45,021 bases of DNA. It comes from Cytophagales bacterium (GTDB lineage Bacteria; Bacteroidota; Bacteroidia; Cytophagales; Spirosomataceae). The translations under genes were made by a program, and so were the position numbers. Shown here piece after piece: positions 34,897-44,066 of this stretch. The stretch covers positions 1 through 45,021 of the forward strand of contig JANSYO010000038.1 of the NCBI GenBank assembly GCA_024742395.1, in the 5' to 3' direction. The notes below the pieces were generated by a model, which saw nothing but the letters and a program-made list of their open reading frames with translations, did no database searches and had not been told where the DNA came from. How positions within the stretch are numbered: position 1 is the first letter of the stretch; each line of letters begins with the position of its first letter.

Positions 34897-36609
34897 ATGA
34901 AAAATAAATTACTTGTTATTTTAATATCGATTGGTGCTTTAGTTCCTACTAAAAGGATGTTTGCTTCAGGGCAAAGTTGGCGTTCCCATTTTATGTTAGC
35001 TGATGGTCTGAAAATAAATAAGACCTCTCATGGTTTAGGAGTTTGGGATGTATATGACGAAGGGGCTAAAGGAGATGGGGAAACCTTTGACACTCAAGCT
35101 ATTCAAAGAGCTATAGATCTTTGTCATGAGGCGGGGGGAGGAAGGGTGTATTTGCATAATGGTACATTCCTCTCAGCTACCATTTATTTGAAAAGTGGCG
35201 TTACTTTATTCGTTGAGTCAGGTGCTATATTACTGGGAAGCGGTAGTGCTGACGATTATGATAATACAGCTTCTGTTTACCCAACCTATGATGGCGATTA
35301 TACAAGTAAAGCTCTTATATATGCCGAAAACGTAAATAATGTTTCCATTGAAGGTCGTGGGGTTATTGACGGAAATGGGCATGTTATAGACAAGCGGAAA
35401 CTGACAGATGCGTATCAGTATCCTTCCTTTAAGTATCGCCCTCGAATTATTCATATGCGAGGAGTAGAAAATATACAGATTAGGGATATCACCCTAAAAA
35501 ACTCGGCATCCTGGGTACAGACCTATCAGCAATGTAAAAATATAGTGATAAATGGTATTACTGTGGATAGTCGTGAGAATAAAGATATAGAGCAAGCCAA
35601 CCGTGAGCATTCGGTAAAACATCGTAATACCGATGGACTTGATATTGTTGATTGCGAACTGGTTAGGGTAGTTAACTGCTATATTAATGCTGGGGACGAT
35701 GGAATTGTCCTAAAAAGCTTTTCACCTGATAAGGCCTGTAGAGATATAGTGATAACTAACTGTGTCATAAGTTCGGGTGCTAGTGGTATAAAAATAGGGA
35801 CGGAAACGACTGGTCGTTTCGAGGATATTCTTGTTCAGAACTGCGTGGTGTTCGATACTTTTGGGGAAGGGATAGCCATAATGACCGCAGATGGTGCTAG
35901 TGTCCAGAGGGTTAATGTCTCAAATGTAACTTTGAGGAATATCAAACGTCAAGCTATTTTTATTCGCCTGAGCACTAGAAATAAAAAATTTGGTACACAT
36001 ACAGTCACCAATTTCCCATTTCTAAAAGACATCACCATTCACAATGTTAAAGGAACAAGACTATCACAGCTGGGTTGCTCAATTACTGGTTTGGCGGACA
36101 ACCCGTTGGAAAATATTGTGCTAAGTAACATTGATCTTGAATTTGAAGGAGGATTGACGGATGTTGATCACAATTATCAGGTACCTGTTAAACCTAATGG
36201 CTCTCCTGTGGGAGGCATGTTCGGAAATTACTTGCCAAGTTATGGTTTTTTTGTTCGAAATGTTAATAACCTAAGGCTAGACCAAGTTCAGTTACGATTT
36301 GCACGGGATGATGTTCGTCCTGCTGTGATTTGCGATAATGTTGAATTACTAAGTTTAGATGGATTGATGGCTCAAACCATACAAAATACGCCTTCGCTAG
36401 TTAAGCTTGTTAATGTAAGAGATGTTTCTATTAATCAGAGTAGGATGATTGGGGATGGGGGTGTTTTTCTGGAGGTAAAAGGTGAACAATCTAGGGATAT
36501 AAACCTTATCAATAATTATCTTAAAGGGGTCGCTAATAAGTATATAGTGGATAAGGCGATAGAGGAGGACATTGTTCACGAATTTGGAACAATAGAGGAT
36601 TTGAATTGA
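34897..36609 (+). CDS. GH28-like protein, divergent active site (paralogue 2)
   Basis: I prefer the ATG at 34897 (570 residues, MKNKLLVILISIGALVPTK), which gives a usual signal peptide; a GTG at 34879 would overlap the previous stop by four bases. As in its neighbour, NTDGLD and AGDDGIVLKS are kept, while GASGIKIGTETTG and GEGIAIMTADG take the places of GHG and RIK. The shared replacements show that they predate the duplication. The protein ends in EFGTIEDLN, as the neighbour ends in EFGTIEK. Both are probably periplasmic. The pair may split exo- and endo-activity or recognise two uronic acids; that is inference. Confidence 0.85.
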   Translation: MKNKLLVILISIGALVPTKRMFASGQSWRSHFMLADGLKINKTSHGLGVWDVYDEGAKGDGETFDTQAIQRAIDLCHEAGGGRVYLHNGTFLSATIYLKSGVTLFVESGAILLGSGSADDYDNTASVYPTYDGDYTSKALIYAENVNNVSIEGRGVIDGNGHVIDKRKLTDAYQYPSFKYRPRIIHMRGVENIQIRDITLKNSASWVQTYQQCKNIVINGITVDSRENKDIEQANREHSVKHRNTDGLDIVDCELVRVVNCYINAGDDGIVLKSFSPDKACRDIVITNCVISSGASGIKIGTETTGRFEDILVQNCVVFDTFGEGIAIMTADGASVQRVNVSNVTLRNIKRQAIFIRLSTRNKKFGTHTVTNFPFLKDITIHNVKGTRLSQLGCSITGLADNPLENIVLSNIDLEFEGGLTDVDHNYQVPVKPNGSPVGGMFGNYLPSYGFFVRNVNNLRLDQVQLRFARDDVRPAVICDNVELLSLDGLMAQTIQNTPSLVKLVNVRDVSINQSRMIGDGGVFLEVKGEQSRDINLINNYLKGVANKYIVDKAIEEDIVHEFGTIEDLN

Positions 36610-36628
36610 TAAAAACTTATTGAAAAAA

Positions 36629-37345
36629 ATGAAAAGAATAATTTATTTAAAAACAACAGCCTTGATGATGGGGTTGGTTATAGCTCTGTCAGCTTGGAGT
36701 TTATCTCAACCATCCATTTTTTTAATAGGAGATAGTATTTCTATTCAATATGGACCTTACTTAGAAAAGTACTTAGAAGGTTCGGTGGAGTTTGACCGAA
36801 AAAGGGATGATGGTAGAGCCGAGAAAAACTTAGATATTCCTGTGGGAGCTAATGGCGGAGATTCAAGAATGGTTTTAGCCTATCTAAAGAAGAAAACTCA
36901 AGAGCCCGATTTTCAACCCAATTTTTTAGTGCTGAATTGTGGATTACATGATATTAAACACAATCCTAAAACGGGAGTAATTCAAGTAACCGAACAGGAG
37001 TATAGAAGCAATTTGTTAGGAATTATTGAGGTATTGAAAAAGAAAGATATTGGTTTGATTTGGATACGAACTACTGCAGTGGTTGATTCTATTCATAATA
37101 ACAAGTCGAAGTCAATTAGAAGGTACTCTGCTGATGTAAGCACTTATAATGGTATTGCTGATGAAATATTCAAAAAGCATGGCATTCCAATGATAGACTT
37201 GTTCGGTTTTACTAAAAAAATGGGAATTGAACAGTTTATTGATCATGTCCATTACAATGATGAAACAAGGGCATTGCAAGCGGCCTTTTTAGCAGGTTCA
37301 ATACAAAACTATTTAAGGAGCTTAATAACAATAGAAAACGATTAG
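36629..37345 (+). CDS. SGNH/GDSL-type esterase, secreted
   Basis: This 238-residue protein starts at the ATG at 36629; an in-frame TTG nine bases upstream is less likely. A signal peptide is followed at once by block I GDSIS with the catalytic Ser36. Block III reads NCGLHDIK, with His in place of the usual Asn, and block V is DHVHYND with the catalytic Asp/His. SGNH esterases in PULs remove acetyl or methyl groups from pectin-like glycans (rhamnogalacturonan acetylesterases are a known example). With the alpha/beta hydrolase at 26476, the locus has two esterases of different fold, suggesting a heavily esterified substrate. Confidence 0.85.
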   Translation: MKRIIYLKTTALMMGLVIALSAWSLSQPSIFLIGDSISIQYGPYLEKYLEGSVEFDRKRDDGRAEKNLDIPVGANGGDSRMVLAYLKKKTQEPDFQPNFLVLNCGLHDIKHNPKTGVIQVTEQEYRSNLLGIIEVLKKKDIGLIWIRTTAVVDSIHNNKSKSIRRYSADVSTYNGIADEIFKKHGIPMIDLFGFTKKMGIEQFIDHVHYNDETRALQAAFLAGSIQNYLRSLITIEND

Positions 37346-37348
37346 AAT

Positions 37349-39010
37349 ATGAGCTCTTTAGTATCACTAGATTATATAGCCATTGTTCTTTACTTGGTCT
37401 TAATGGCAGGGATTGGACTGTTTTTTAAATGGTATGTAAAGGATGTCAATGCCTATACCAAGGGTTCAGGAGCCTTACCATGGGTGGCAGCTGGAATAAG
37501 CAATTTTATGGCATTGTTCAGCACTTTTATCTTCGTGGCATACGCTGGTATTTCTTACGAATACGGTTTGGTTTCCGTCACAGTTCTAACTAGTACTGTA
37601 CCCGCATGTATTATTGCTGCTCTAATTTTTGCAAAAAGGTGGCGTCGTTCTAATGTTTCTACCCCTATAGAATATCTCGAAACTCGGTTTAATTCTTCAT
37701 TGCGTCAAACCGTTGGTTGGGTAGGCATATTTATGAGGATTTTAGATAATACTGTCCGTTTATACGCTATCGGTATTTTTCTTACGGCGGTTACACCATT
37801 ATCCCTACCAATTGCTATGGTTGTTTCTTCCATTATCGTCATTGCTTTTACCATTTATGGTGGCTTATGGGCCGTTTCTATTATGGGTACGGTACAGTTC
37901 ATCATACTTCTTTTTACATCTATAATGTTATTCTGGCTTTCTTTAAATCATATAGGAGGCTTCGATGCAATCTCACAAAAACTACCAGATCATTTAAATT
38001 GGTTTAATGGACCTAAAGGCCAATTTTTTTGGCTTGCAGTTTATTATTTGATGATTATCATTAAATACAATGAGAATTGGACTTTTATTCAACGATTCTA
38101 CTCTGTTAGGGATGAAAAAGAAGCCGAAAAGGTGGGCTATTTAAGTGCTGCTTTGTTTCTGATAACTCCGATTATTTTTCTGGTACCCCCTATGGTTGCT
38201 AGAGTTCTAATGCCCGATTTACCAGACAAAGAAATGGCTTATGTAGCCATCTCAAGTATGCTATTGCCACCTGGTCTTATGGGAGTGATGATTGCTTCCA
38301 TGTTTGCGGCTACCATGTCTTCACTTAATTCTGAGTATAATGTTATTGCTAGCGTGCTGTCAAAAGATGTCTATCAACGACTTATAAATAACAATGCCAC
38401 AGATAAGCAGCTTCTTGTAATTGCCAAAGTGGCCTCAGTTTTAGTCGGTTTACTTGTTTTATTTGGAGCCTTGTTTATTCAAGATTTTGGAGGTGCTTTT
38501 GAAGCAAATAAATTATTTACAGGAATCTTCGCGATTCCTATAGGTATCCCGCTAGTCCTTGGAATTTTAAGCAAAAGACCTACTTCAAAAGGAGCTATGC
38601 TTACCGTTATTATTGGAGCTTTGGTGGGTATAGTTTTGAACTCGATGCCGCAATATTTTTCGTGGGAAATGGCCACGACCATTGAAGTAATAGTTTGCCT
38701 TATTATTTTCTATTCTTCCGGTTTAAAAGCCTCAACAAACCTTGGGTATGCAGCACGCGTTGATGGCTTTTTTAGACTCCTAGGTACTCCTATTATAGAT
38801 AAACCATCTGTTGATAGAAAATTTGAAAATGCCCTGAAATACTTGTACGCTATTTCGCTTCTTTTTGCAGCCCTTCTTTTTATTGGGATGGGGCTGCTTT
38901 ACTATACAGAACTAAGTGGGATGCTTTCTATAGTTTCGGGTATGGTTTGTCTTTTTATAGGTGGAGTGATGTGGTGGTTAAAGAACAAAAAAGATAAAAC
39001 AAGTTACTAG
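37349..39010 (+). CDS. Sodium:solute symporter (SSS family)
   Basis: This 553-residue integral membrane protein has about 14 hydrophobic segments and SSS features: an N-terminal YTKGSGALPWVAAGISNFMALFS region, an unbroken LeuT-like core (FAATMSSLNSEYNVIASVLSKDVYQ, about 317-341), and extra C-terminal helices. Members import sugars, sugar acids and other solutes with Na+. Its start is three bases after the esterase stop, so the genes are translationally close. In a PUL with exo-acting glycosidases it probably brings uronic acids or short oligouronides across the inner membrane. The specific solute is inferred. Confidence 0.92.
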   Translation: MSSLVSLDYIAIVLYLVLMAGIGLFFKWYVKDVNAYTKGSGALPWVAAGISNFMALFSTFIFVAYAGISYEYGLVSVTVLTSTVPACIIAALIFAKRWRRSNVSTPIEYLETRFNSSLRQTVGWVGIFMRILDNTVRLYAIGIFLTAVTPLSLPIAMVVSSIIVIAFTIYGGLWAVSIMGTVQFIILLFTSIMLFWLSLNHIGGFDAISQKLPDHLNWFNGPKGQFFWLAVYYLMIIIKYNENWTFIQRFYSVRDEKEAEKVGYLSAALFLITPIIFLVPPMVARVLMPDLPDKEMAYVAISSMLLPPGLMGVMIASMFAATMSSLNSEYNVIASVLSKDVYQRLINNNATDKQLLVIAKVASVLVGLLVLFGALFIQDFGGAFEANKLFTGIFAIPIGIPLVLGILSKRPTSKGAMLTVIIGALVGIVLNSMPQYFSWEMATTIEVIVCLIIFYSSGLKASTNLGYAARVDGFFRLLGTPIIDKPSVDRKFENALKYLYAISLLFAALLFIGMGLLYYTELSGMLSIVSGMVCLFIGGVMWWLKNKKDKTSY

Positions 39011-39050
39011 TCTTAAAGAAAAGGTAATAATTGAATTATAAGTAATATCA

Positions 39051-39071
39051 ATACTTGAAAAGAGCAAGTAT
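39051..39071. promoter_or_regulatory. Inverted repeat in the symporter-SDR gap
   Basis: ATACTTG and CAAGTAT form a perfect 7-bp inverted repeat with a 7-base loop in the 86-bp gap before the SDR gene, the longest gap in this stretch. No T-run follows, so it is more likely an operator or RNA-processing hairpin than a terminator. Confidence 0.35.
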
Positions 39072-39096
39072 GATTTAATAATTGAAATAGAATAAA

Positions 39097-39795
39097 ATGG
39101 ATAAACTTAAAAATAAGACAGTATTTATTACTGGTGCTTCAAGTGGTATTGGTAGGGCAACAGCTCAGGTATTGTTAGAAAAGGGAGCAAATGTCTTCGA
39201 CTTTAGTCGCAGTAGGCAACTAACAAATGAGATATCACATGAAAACTTACGCTCATTTAAGGGAGATGTTACGGTTGAGGCCGATGTTATAGCAGGTTTT
39301 AAAGCTTGTTTGGAAGCATTTGGTTCGGTAGATGCCTTACTTAATAATGCAGGAGTTGGGAGTGTTTCGCCTGATATGTCAACTACGGAACTTGATGTAT
39401 TTGAACAGATGATGGATGTAAACGTCAAAGGTGTTTTCTTATGCAACAGGGAAGCACTTAAGGTGATGAAAGAAAAACAGTCTGGGCATATCATTACCGT
39501 GATATCAATGGCTGGTCAACGAACCAATCCTAATGCACCAATCTACTGTTCTTCTAAGTTTGGAGCACGAGGTTTAAGTAGTGGTTTGGCAGACCAGGTA
39601 TTAAAATTAGGTATTAAAGTGACTGATGTAAATCCCGGGCCTACAGACAGTGATTATTGGGGAGATAGGAAGGTGCCAAGAGAGAAGTTTTTACAACCAG
39701 AAGATGTAGCTAATGTAATCTTGTTTGTGTTAAGTCAGCCTGATTATGTGGTAATAAGAGAAATCAATTTTGACAACATGAAATTTTTGGCATAA
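39097..39795 (+). CDS. Short-chain dehydrogenase/reductase
   Basis: This 232-residue classical SDR has cofactor motif TGASSGIG (about 12-19), NNAG (about 85-88), the catalytic Y150-xxx-K154 in YCSSK, and Ser in VISMAG. It is cytoplasmic and probably reduces or oxidises a sugar acid with NAD(P). The residue after the second beta strand (DFSRSR) has Ser/Arg rather than Asp, which would favour NADPH. The stop overlaps the next start by one base (TAATG), so it is coupled to the RraA-like gene; the two may act in sequence. The substrate is unknown. Confidence 0.85.
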   Translation: MDKLKNKTVFITGASSGIGRATAQVLLEKGANVFDFSRSRQLTNEISHENLRSFKGDVTVEADVIAGFKACLEAFGSVDALLNNAGVGSVSPDMSTTELDVFEQMMDVNVKGVFLCNREALKVMKEKQSGHIITVISMAGQRTNPNAPIYCSSKFGARGLSSGLADQVLKLGIKVTDVNPGPTDSDYWGDRKVPREKFLQPEDVANVILFVLSQPDYVVIREINFDNMKFLA

Positions 39796-40496
39796 TGAAA
39801 ACGGAATTACACACGACCGAAGCTACTAAGGCTTCTCCATTTCCAATTTCGGTGAGTGAAATGAGAGAAAGGTATTTGAAACTATATACAGGTGCCGTAA
39901 ATGATGTATTACGTTTTAATTATAAAATGCACGCATCCAGTTTACCTTCACACTTTGCCCCACTAAGAGAGAATATGAAAGTGGCAGGCTTGGCTTTCAC
40001 GGTAAAGGGAGGACCAGATATTACTACCGAAGGAGAGTTCGAAATGAGGGCTGAAATGCTTGAGGCACTTCATCAAGATACTGTAGTAGTGTGGGATTGC
40101 ACAGGAGATATAGTGACTTCACAATGGGGGGAGGTAATGTCAATGGCTGCGGCCAAATTAGGTTGTAGAGGTGCTATTGTGAATGGTATACGCGACACTA
40201 AGGCAATTTTGGATTTAGGTTTTCCGGTCTTTCATCAATTCAAATCTAATACAGGCATGTTGGGGCGTTTCAGAATGTACCATTATCAAAAACCTATCTT
40301 AATGGGCGAGGTAGTTGTAACACCAGGAGATTGGGTTTTTGGTGATTTAGATGGTGTCATTTCTATTCCACAGTCTATTGCTTATGATGTTCTTTTGGCA
40401 ACAGAAGAAATACTAAATAAGGAAGTCGAAATTAGAGAAATGGTTGAGAGTGGAATGAAGCCAACTGACGTTGTGAAAAATGGCGGATACTTCTAA
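39795..40496 (+). CDS. RraA-like protein, candidate class II pyruvate aldolase
   Basis: This 233-residue member of the RraA/HMG-CHA aldolase superfamily shows GCRGAIVNGIRDTK (about 123-136), with the conserved Arg-Asp pair that binds pyruvate and metal-bound water, and GDLDGVISIP (about 178-187), typical for the family. Enzymatic members cleave 4-hydroxy-2-oxo acids to pyruvate plus an aldehyde or keto acid; others (RraA) inhibit RNase E. In this metabolic cluster an aldolase is far more likely. It could split a keto-deoxy sugar acid, taking the place of KdgA, but that is inference. Its last 17 bases overlap the lyase gene if that starts at 40480. Confidence 0.8.
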   Translation: MKTELHTTEATKASPFPISVSEMRERYLKLYTGAVNDVLRFNYKMHASSLPSHFAPLRENMKVAGLAFTVKGGPDITTEGEFEMRAEMLEALHQDTVVVWDCTGDIVTSQWGEVMSMAAAKLGCRGAIVNGIRDTKAILDLGFPVFHQFKSNTGMLGRFRMYHYQKPILMGEVVVTPGDWVFGDLDGVISIPQSIAYDVLLATEEILNKEVEIREMVESGMKPTDVVKNGGYF

Positions 40497-42564
40497 AATG
40501 GCTATATTTTTAAGTACATCCGAGAAAAGAGCTATTCTAAAAGCGGTTGAAGCAGAGAGTAAATTGTTGTTTCCCTTTTATATTGCTTTAGAAAATCGCG
40601 TAAATCAACGTGTGTCTTGGGGCAACCTTCTTGGACCAGATGCTACTACGATTTGGTGGCATACGGCAGCAGAGTATTTATCCGATGCTGCTATGCTTTA
40701 TGCATTGAAGCCAAATCCAGAATTGAAGGAATGGCTAAAGCTTCACTGTTTGGAAATTGTTAGAAAACCGGAATACGACTGGGTTGGTCCGGGTTTTAGA
40801 AACCATTCCGAACCGTATATTGGAAATCTAGAAACAGCACATTTATGTTGGGGAGTCGCCACTACTTATGACTTAGCTAAAGATATTTTTACAAGTTCAG
40901 AAAGGGAAGAAGTTGAAGCTGCTTTACGCGAGAAAGGGCTTGAGCTGTGCAGGAAATGGTTAGATAATAATCATCATTTGGCCAATTGGCGGAGTGTGTT
41001 GTTTAGTGGAGCTATGGTAGCGGCGGTAGTATTGGAAGACGAAAAAAATGTTAAGGAGCTTTTGCCAGAATTTGGATTGTGCCTAGACGCTCTTCAGGAT
41101 GATGGTTCTTATGGTGAATCTTTACAATATGGTAATTATCTATGGATAGCTCAGACTATTGCTAAAGAAGCTGTTTGTAGGAGGTATCCAGAGTTCCTAA
41201 ATGAAGAAAATTTAAGCCAATCGCCTCATTGTAAATCTTCTGTCAATTGGTTTGCTACAAGTATGTTGTATAGTAAGCCATTGGCGACCTGGGGAAGCGA
41301 GGCGAGAGCCAGAGCGGTTAACTTTAATGATAGTGCGGCCATATTTAGACCATCTGCCGACGTATTACTGTCTATTGCAGCCAGAACTACGGATCGGGAG
41401 GAGGCTGGTTTAGCTTATTGGATATTTGAAAAATACTATCGATATGTTCCTGAGCAGGGACCTCATGATCTTGCTGCATTCGGAATGGTAAATGATTGGG
41501 GATTTTTGACTTTGCCTTTTTTAACTAATCCTTTGGAAAGTCTTTCTCCAGAAAAAGCCAAGTTGCCTTTAACTACACGGTTTTCTAATGGAAATGGATT
41601 TGCAAGAGATGCTTGGGAAGGGAAGACTGTTTTAGCTACTAATGGTGGTAGTGAGCCACTACATGGTTTGGGGCACCTTCATGGAGACTTAAATAGCTTT
41701 ATTTTAGTTCATAATCAAGAAAGGCTTTTGGTAGATCCAGGGCATTCATGTTACAGGAATCTTATTCATGGCCTCGAAAGCAGCTCTCAAACGCATAATA
41801 CCTGTACTTTTTTAATAGAAAAGGAATCTTTAGGACTACAAGAAGATATTGCAAAAGCCTCGCTTTTGGAACAAAAGAGTGTATTCCCTAGACGACGTAT
41901 TTTCAATGGGAAAGGTGCTGAAAAAATACGAAGAGGGGATAAGAGTCTGATATGTGCAAGAGACGGAGCTGTGTCAGTCCTGGGGGCTGAGGTAGGTAGT
42001 GCCTATGGAGAACCTATAAATAGTTTCTCAAGATTATGGGTTTTAGCAGGCAGTCATACTCTTTTTATTATTGATGAAATTAAGGCAGATTACCCTGTAA
42101 CCACAGTATGGAACTGGGTGGTTAACAACAAGGATAGAAAGACCACATGGGAATCCAAGGAAAACTCATTAACCGTGAGGAAAGGCAATGCGGCTATGAG
42201 ACTTATACATGGCGGCAACACTAACGCGACTTTTCCAGTATTTGGCTTCCTCCATGATTCCTATCATACAGAACCAAATCAATTAGGAGAAGGTAAATCT
42301 GGAGATAGTTTGATATTTAGATTTACTGAAAATGGAAAATTAAAGAATAGGAGAGTTGTTCACACCATAGCCTTAGATGAACCCGGAAAGTTAGACGAGT
42401 GGTCATTTCAGACTAATAACAATGTCTATTCGATTGGAAATAGTTTAGAGAGTTGGAGATTAGAAATGATCGATGACGGGTCTATATCTATAATTTCGGG
42501 CTCAGGAGAAAAATGGAAAGTACAAAGTCTTAATACAGAATACGAACTTAAAAGAATAAAATAG
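40480..42564 (+). CDS. Heparinase II/III-family lyase, cytoplasmic type
   Basis: This 694-residue protein has an (alpha/alpha) toroid N-terminal domain (about 1-340) and a heparinase II/III-type beta-sandwich domain (about 370-600, GHLHGDLNSFILVHN with H401, and SSQTHNTCTF). The toroid contains NNHHLANWRS (about 162) and DDGSYGESLQYGNY (about 206), where such lyases place the Asn/His and Tyr of catalysis. It lacks a signal peptide, unlike most endo-acting members, which points to an exo-acting oligouronide lyase in the cytoplasm. It would yield unsaturated uronate for the KduD branch. The start could also be the ATG at 40498. Family clear; substrate unknown. Confidence 0.85.
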   Translation: MADTSKMAIFLSTSEKRAILKAVEAESKLLFPFYIALENRVNQRVSWGNLLGPDATTIWWHTAAEYLSDAAMLYALKPNPELKEWLKLHCLEIVRKPEYDWVGPGFRNHSEPYIGNLETAHLCWGVATTYDLAKDIFTSSEREEVEAALREKGLELCRKWLDNNHHLANWRSVLFSGAMVAAVVLEDEKNVKELLPEFGLCLDALQDDGSYGESLQYGNYLWIAQTIAKEAVCRRYPEFLNEENLSQSPHCKSSVNWFATSMLYSKPLATWGSEARARAVNFNDSAAIFRPSADVLLSIAARTTDREEAGLAYWIFEKYYRYVPEQGPHDLAAFGMVNDWGFLTLPFLTNPLESLSPEKAKLPLTTRFSNGNGFARDAWEGKTVLATNGGSEPLHGLGHLHGDLNSFILVHNQERLLVDPGHSCYRNLIHGLESSSQTHNTCTFLIEKESLGLQEDIAKASLLEQKSVFPRRRIFNGKGAEKIRRGDKSLICARDGAVSVLGAEVGSAYGEPINSFSRLWVLAGSHTLFIIDEIKADYPVTTVWNWVVNNKDRKTTWESKENSLTVRKGNAAMRLIHGGNTNATFPVFGFLHDSYHTEPNQLGEGKSGDSLIFRFTENGKLKNRRVVHTIALDEPGKLDEWSFQTNNNVYSIGNSLESWRLEMIDDGSISIISGSGEKWKVQSLNTEYELKRIK

Positions 42565-42565
42565 T

Positions 42566-42946
42566 ATGCTTTTTTTAGGAATAGATCATCCAGCTGTAGC
42601 AGCAAAAAATGTGGAAGAATTGGCTAATTGGTATTGCTCCAATTTAGGATATACCAAATGGTTTCGTCATGAAAAGCCCGTTTGGATGCTAAAAGCTCAA
42701 GATAATTCTCTTTTAGAGATAATGCCGATAGATGAAAACGAAAGGCCAAAAAGAACTACATGGACGCCTGGATGGTCACACATTGCCATAAGAGTGAGTG
42801 ACATACAAAAAGCTATAGAAGCGTTAGATGAGGTAGGGGTTCAATGGGGAGGAGAATTGGCCAATGCAATCGGTGGAGGTCAAGTGCGTAACTTTTTCGA
42901 CCCAGAAGGGAATATGCTGCAAATTTTAGAGAGAAAGGGTCTTTAG
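42566..42946 (+). CDS. VOC-superfamily (glyoxalase-like) protein
   Basis: This 126-residue single-chain vicinal-oxygen-chelate protein consists of two beta-alpha-beta-beta-beta modules. The four metal ligands are all in place: H8 (IDHPAV), E51 (LLEIMP), H72 (WSHIAIRV) and E122 (LQILER), so an active divalent-metal enzyme is predicted. The gene starts one base after the lyase stop, indicating co-translation and a linked step. VOC enzymes isomerise, epimerise or cleave oxygenated substrates; here it may act on the unsaturated or keto-deoxy uronate released by the lyase, in the place normally held by KduI or KdgF. That role is inferred. Confidence 0.82.
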   Translation: MLFLGIDHPAVAAKNVEELANWYCSNLGYTKWFRHEKPVWMLKAQDNSLLEIMPIDENERPKRTTWTPGWSHIAIRVSDIQKAIEALDEVGVQWGGELANAIGGGQVRNFFDPEGNMLQILERKGL

Positions 42947-43027
42947 ACTGATTGTACTATAGCATGTTTTGGCTTGTTAGTGAGCCTGTTATGTGAATTA
43001 TTAAACCTTATTGTAAAGAAAAAACTC

Positions 43028-44044
43028 ATGAAGATGAACGCATTGTATTATGAAGGACAACGAAGCTTCCAAATAAAAGAAACAGAGAAAAGTGCTTTAG
43101 GAAAAGGCGAAGTGAGATTGAAGATGGCCTATGTTGGTGTTTGTGGGACAGATGTGCACATTTACCATGGAAACATGGACACACGTATTAAAATTCCTCA
43201 AGTAATTGGCCATGAAGTTTCAGGAGTAGTGGAGGAGTTGGGAGAAGATGTTACCGGTTGGAAAATTGGAGATAGAGTTACTGTTCGCCCCCTTTATCCT
43301 GGAGTAGAGTCACCTATTGATAATGGGTTTAAACATATAGGACAAAATCTTAAGTTTATTGGCATAGATACACCTGGGGGAATGCAAGAATACTGGAATG
43401 TTCCCTCATTTACACTTCATCATTTACCAGACAATCTTTCTTTAAAATTAGGTGCAATGATTGAGCCTTTGGCTGTGGCGTGTCATGATGTCCGTTTGGG
43501 AGAGGTTAAATCTGGCGAATATGCGGTTGTAATTGGGGGAGGGCCAATTGGTTTATTAATAGCTTTGGTAGCAAGGCAAAAGGGGGCAAATGTGTTAATT
43601 TCCGAAGTAAATAAAAGTCGATTGGCCTTTATAAAATCATTGGGTTTTGAATGTGTAAACCCTATTGAGGCAGATTTAGTAAAAAGTGTGGCAGATTTCA
43701 CAAAAGGAGCCATGGCTGATGTAGTTTTTGAAGTTTCAGGTGTACAGGCAGGAGTTTCAGTAATGACTGATTTGCCAAGAGTTAGGGGAAGAATAGTAAT
43801 GGTAGCTATTCATGCCGAGCAAAAGTCAGTGGACCTCTTTCGCTTTTTTTGGAGAGAGATAAAGTTGATAGGTGCAAGAGTATACGAACCAGAAGATTTT
43901 GAAGAAGCAATAGAATTGGCCGCAAGTGGTAATTTACCTTTAGAGGAAATGATTACACAAGTATCTCTTCTCGCAGACGCAGAGGAAGTTTTCAAAACGA
44001 TAGATAGTAACCCGGCAGGGATGAAGTATCTACTTGAAATTTAG
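43028..44044 (+). CDS. Zinc-type medium-chain alcohol/polyol dehydrogenase
   Basis: I chose the start at 43028 (338 residues, MKMNALYYEG); the upstream in-frame extension is hydrophobic and outside the family. The fold is that of sorbitol/threonine dehydrogenases: catalytic-zinc residues C39 (GVCGTD), H62-E63 (GHE), E in MIEPLAVACH, and a Rossmann GGGPIG (about 171-176). The structural-zinc lobe, normally with four Cys, reads RPLYPGVESPIDNGFKH with no Cys, so that zinc must be absent, as in some other sugar dehydrogenases. It probably oxidises a sugar-acid or polyol intermediate with NAD. Substrate unknown. Confidence 0.88.
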   Translation: MKMNALYYEGQRSFQIKETEKSALGKGEVRLKMAYVGVCGTDVHIYHGNMDTRIKIPQVIGHEVSGVVEELGEDVTGWKIGDRVTVRPLYPGVESPIDNGFKHIGQNLKFIGIDTPGGMQEYWNVPSFTLHHLPDNLSLKLGAMIEPLAVACHDVRLGEVKSGEYAVVIGGGPIGLLIALVARQKGANVLISEVNKSRLAFIKSLGFECVNPIEADLVKSVADFTKGAMADVVFEVSGVQAGVSVMTDLPRVRGRIVMVAIHAEQKSVDLFRFFWREIKLIGARVYEPEDFEEAIELAASGNLPLEEMITQVSLLADAEEVFKTIDSNPAGMKYLLEI

Positions 44045-44066
44045 ATAAATACGAAAGTAAAGAGTA

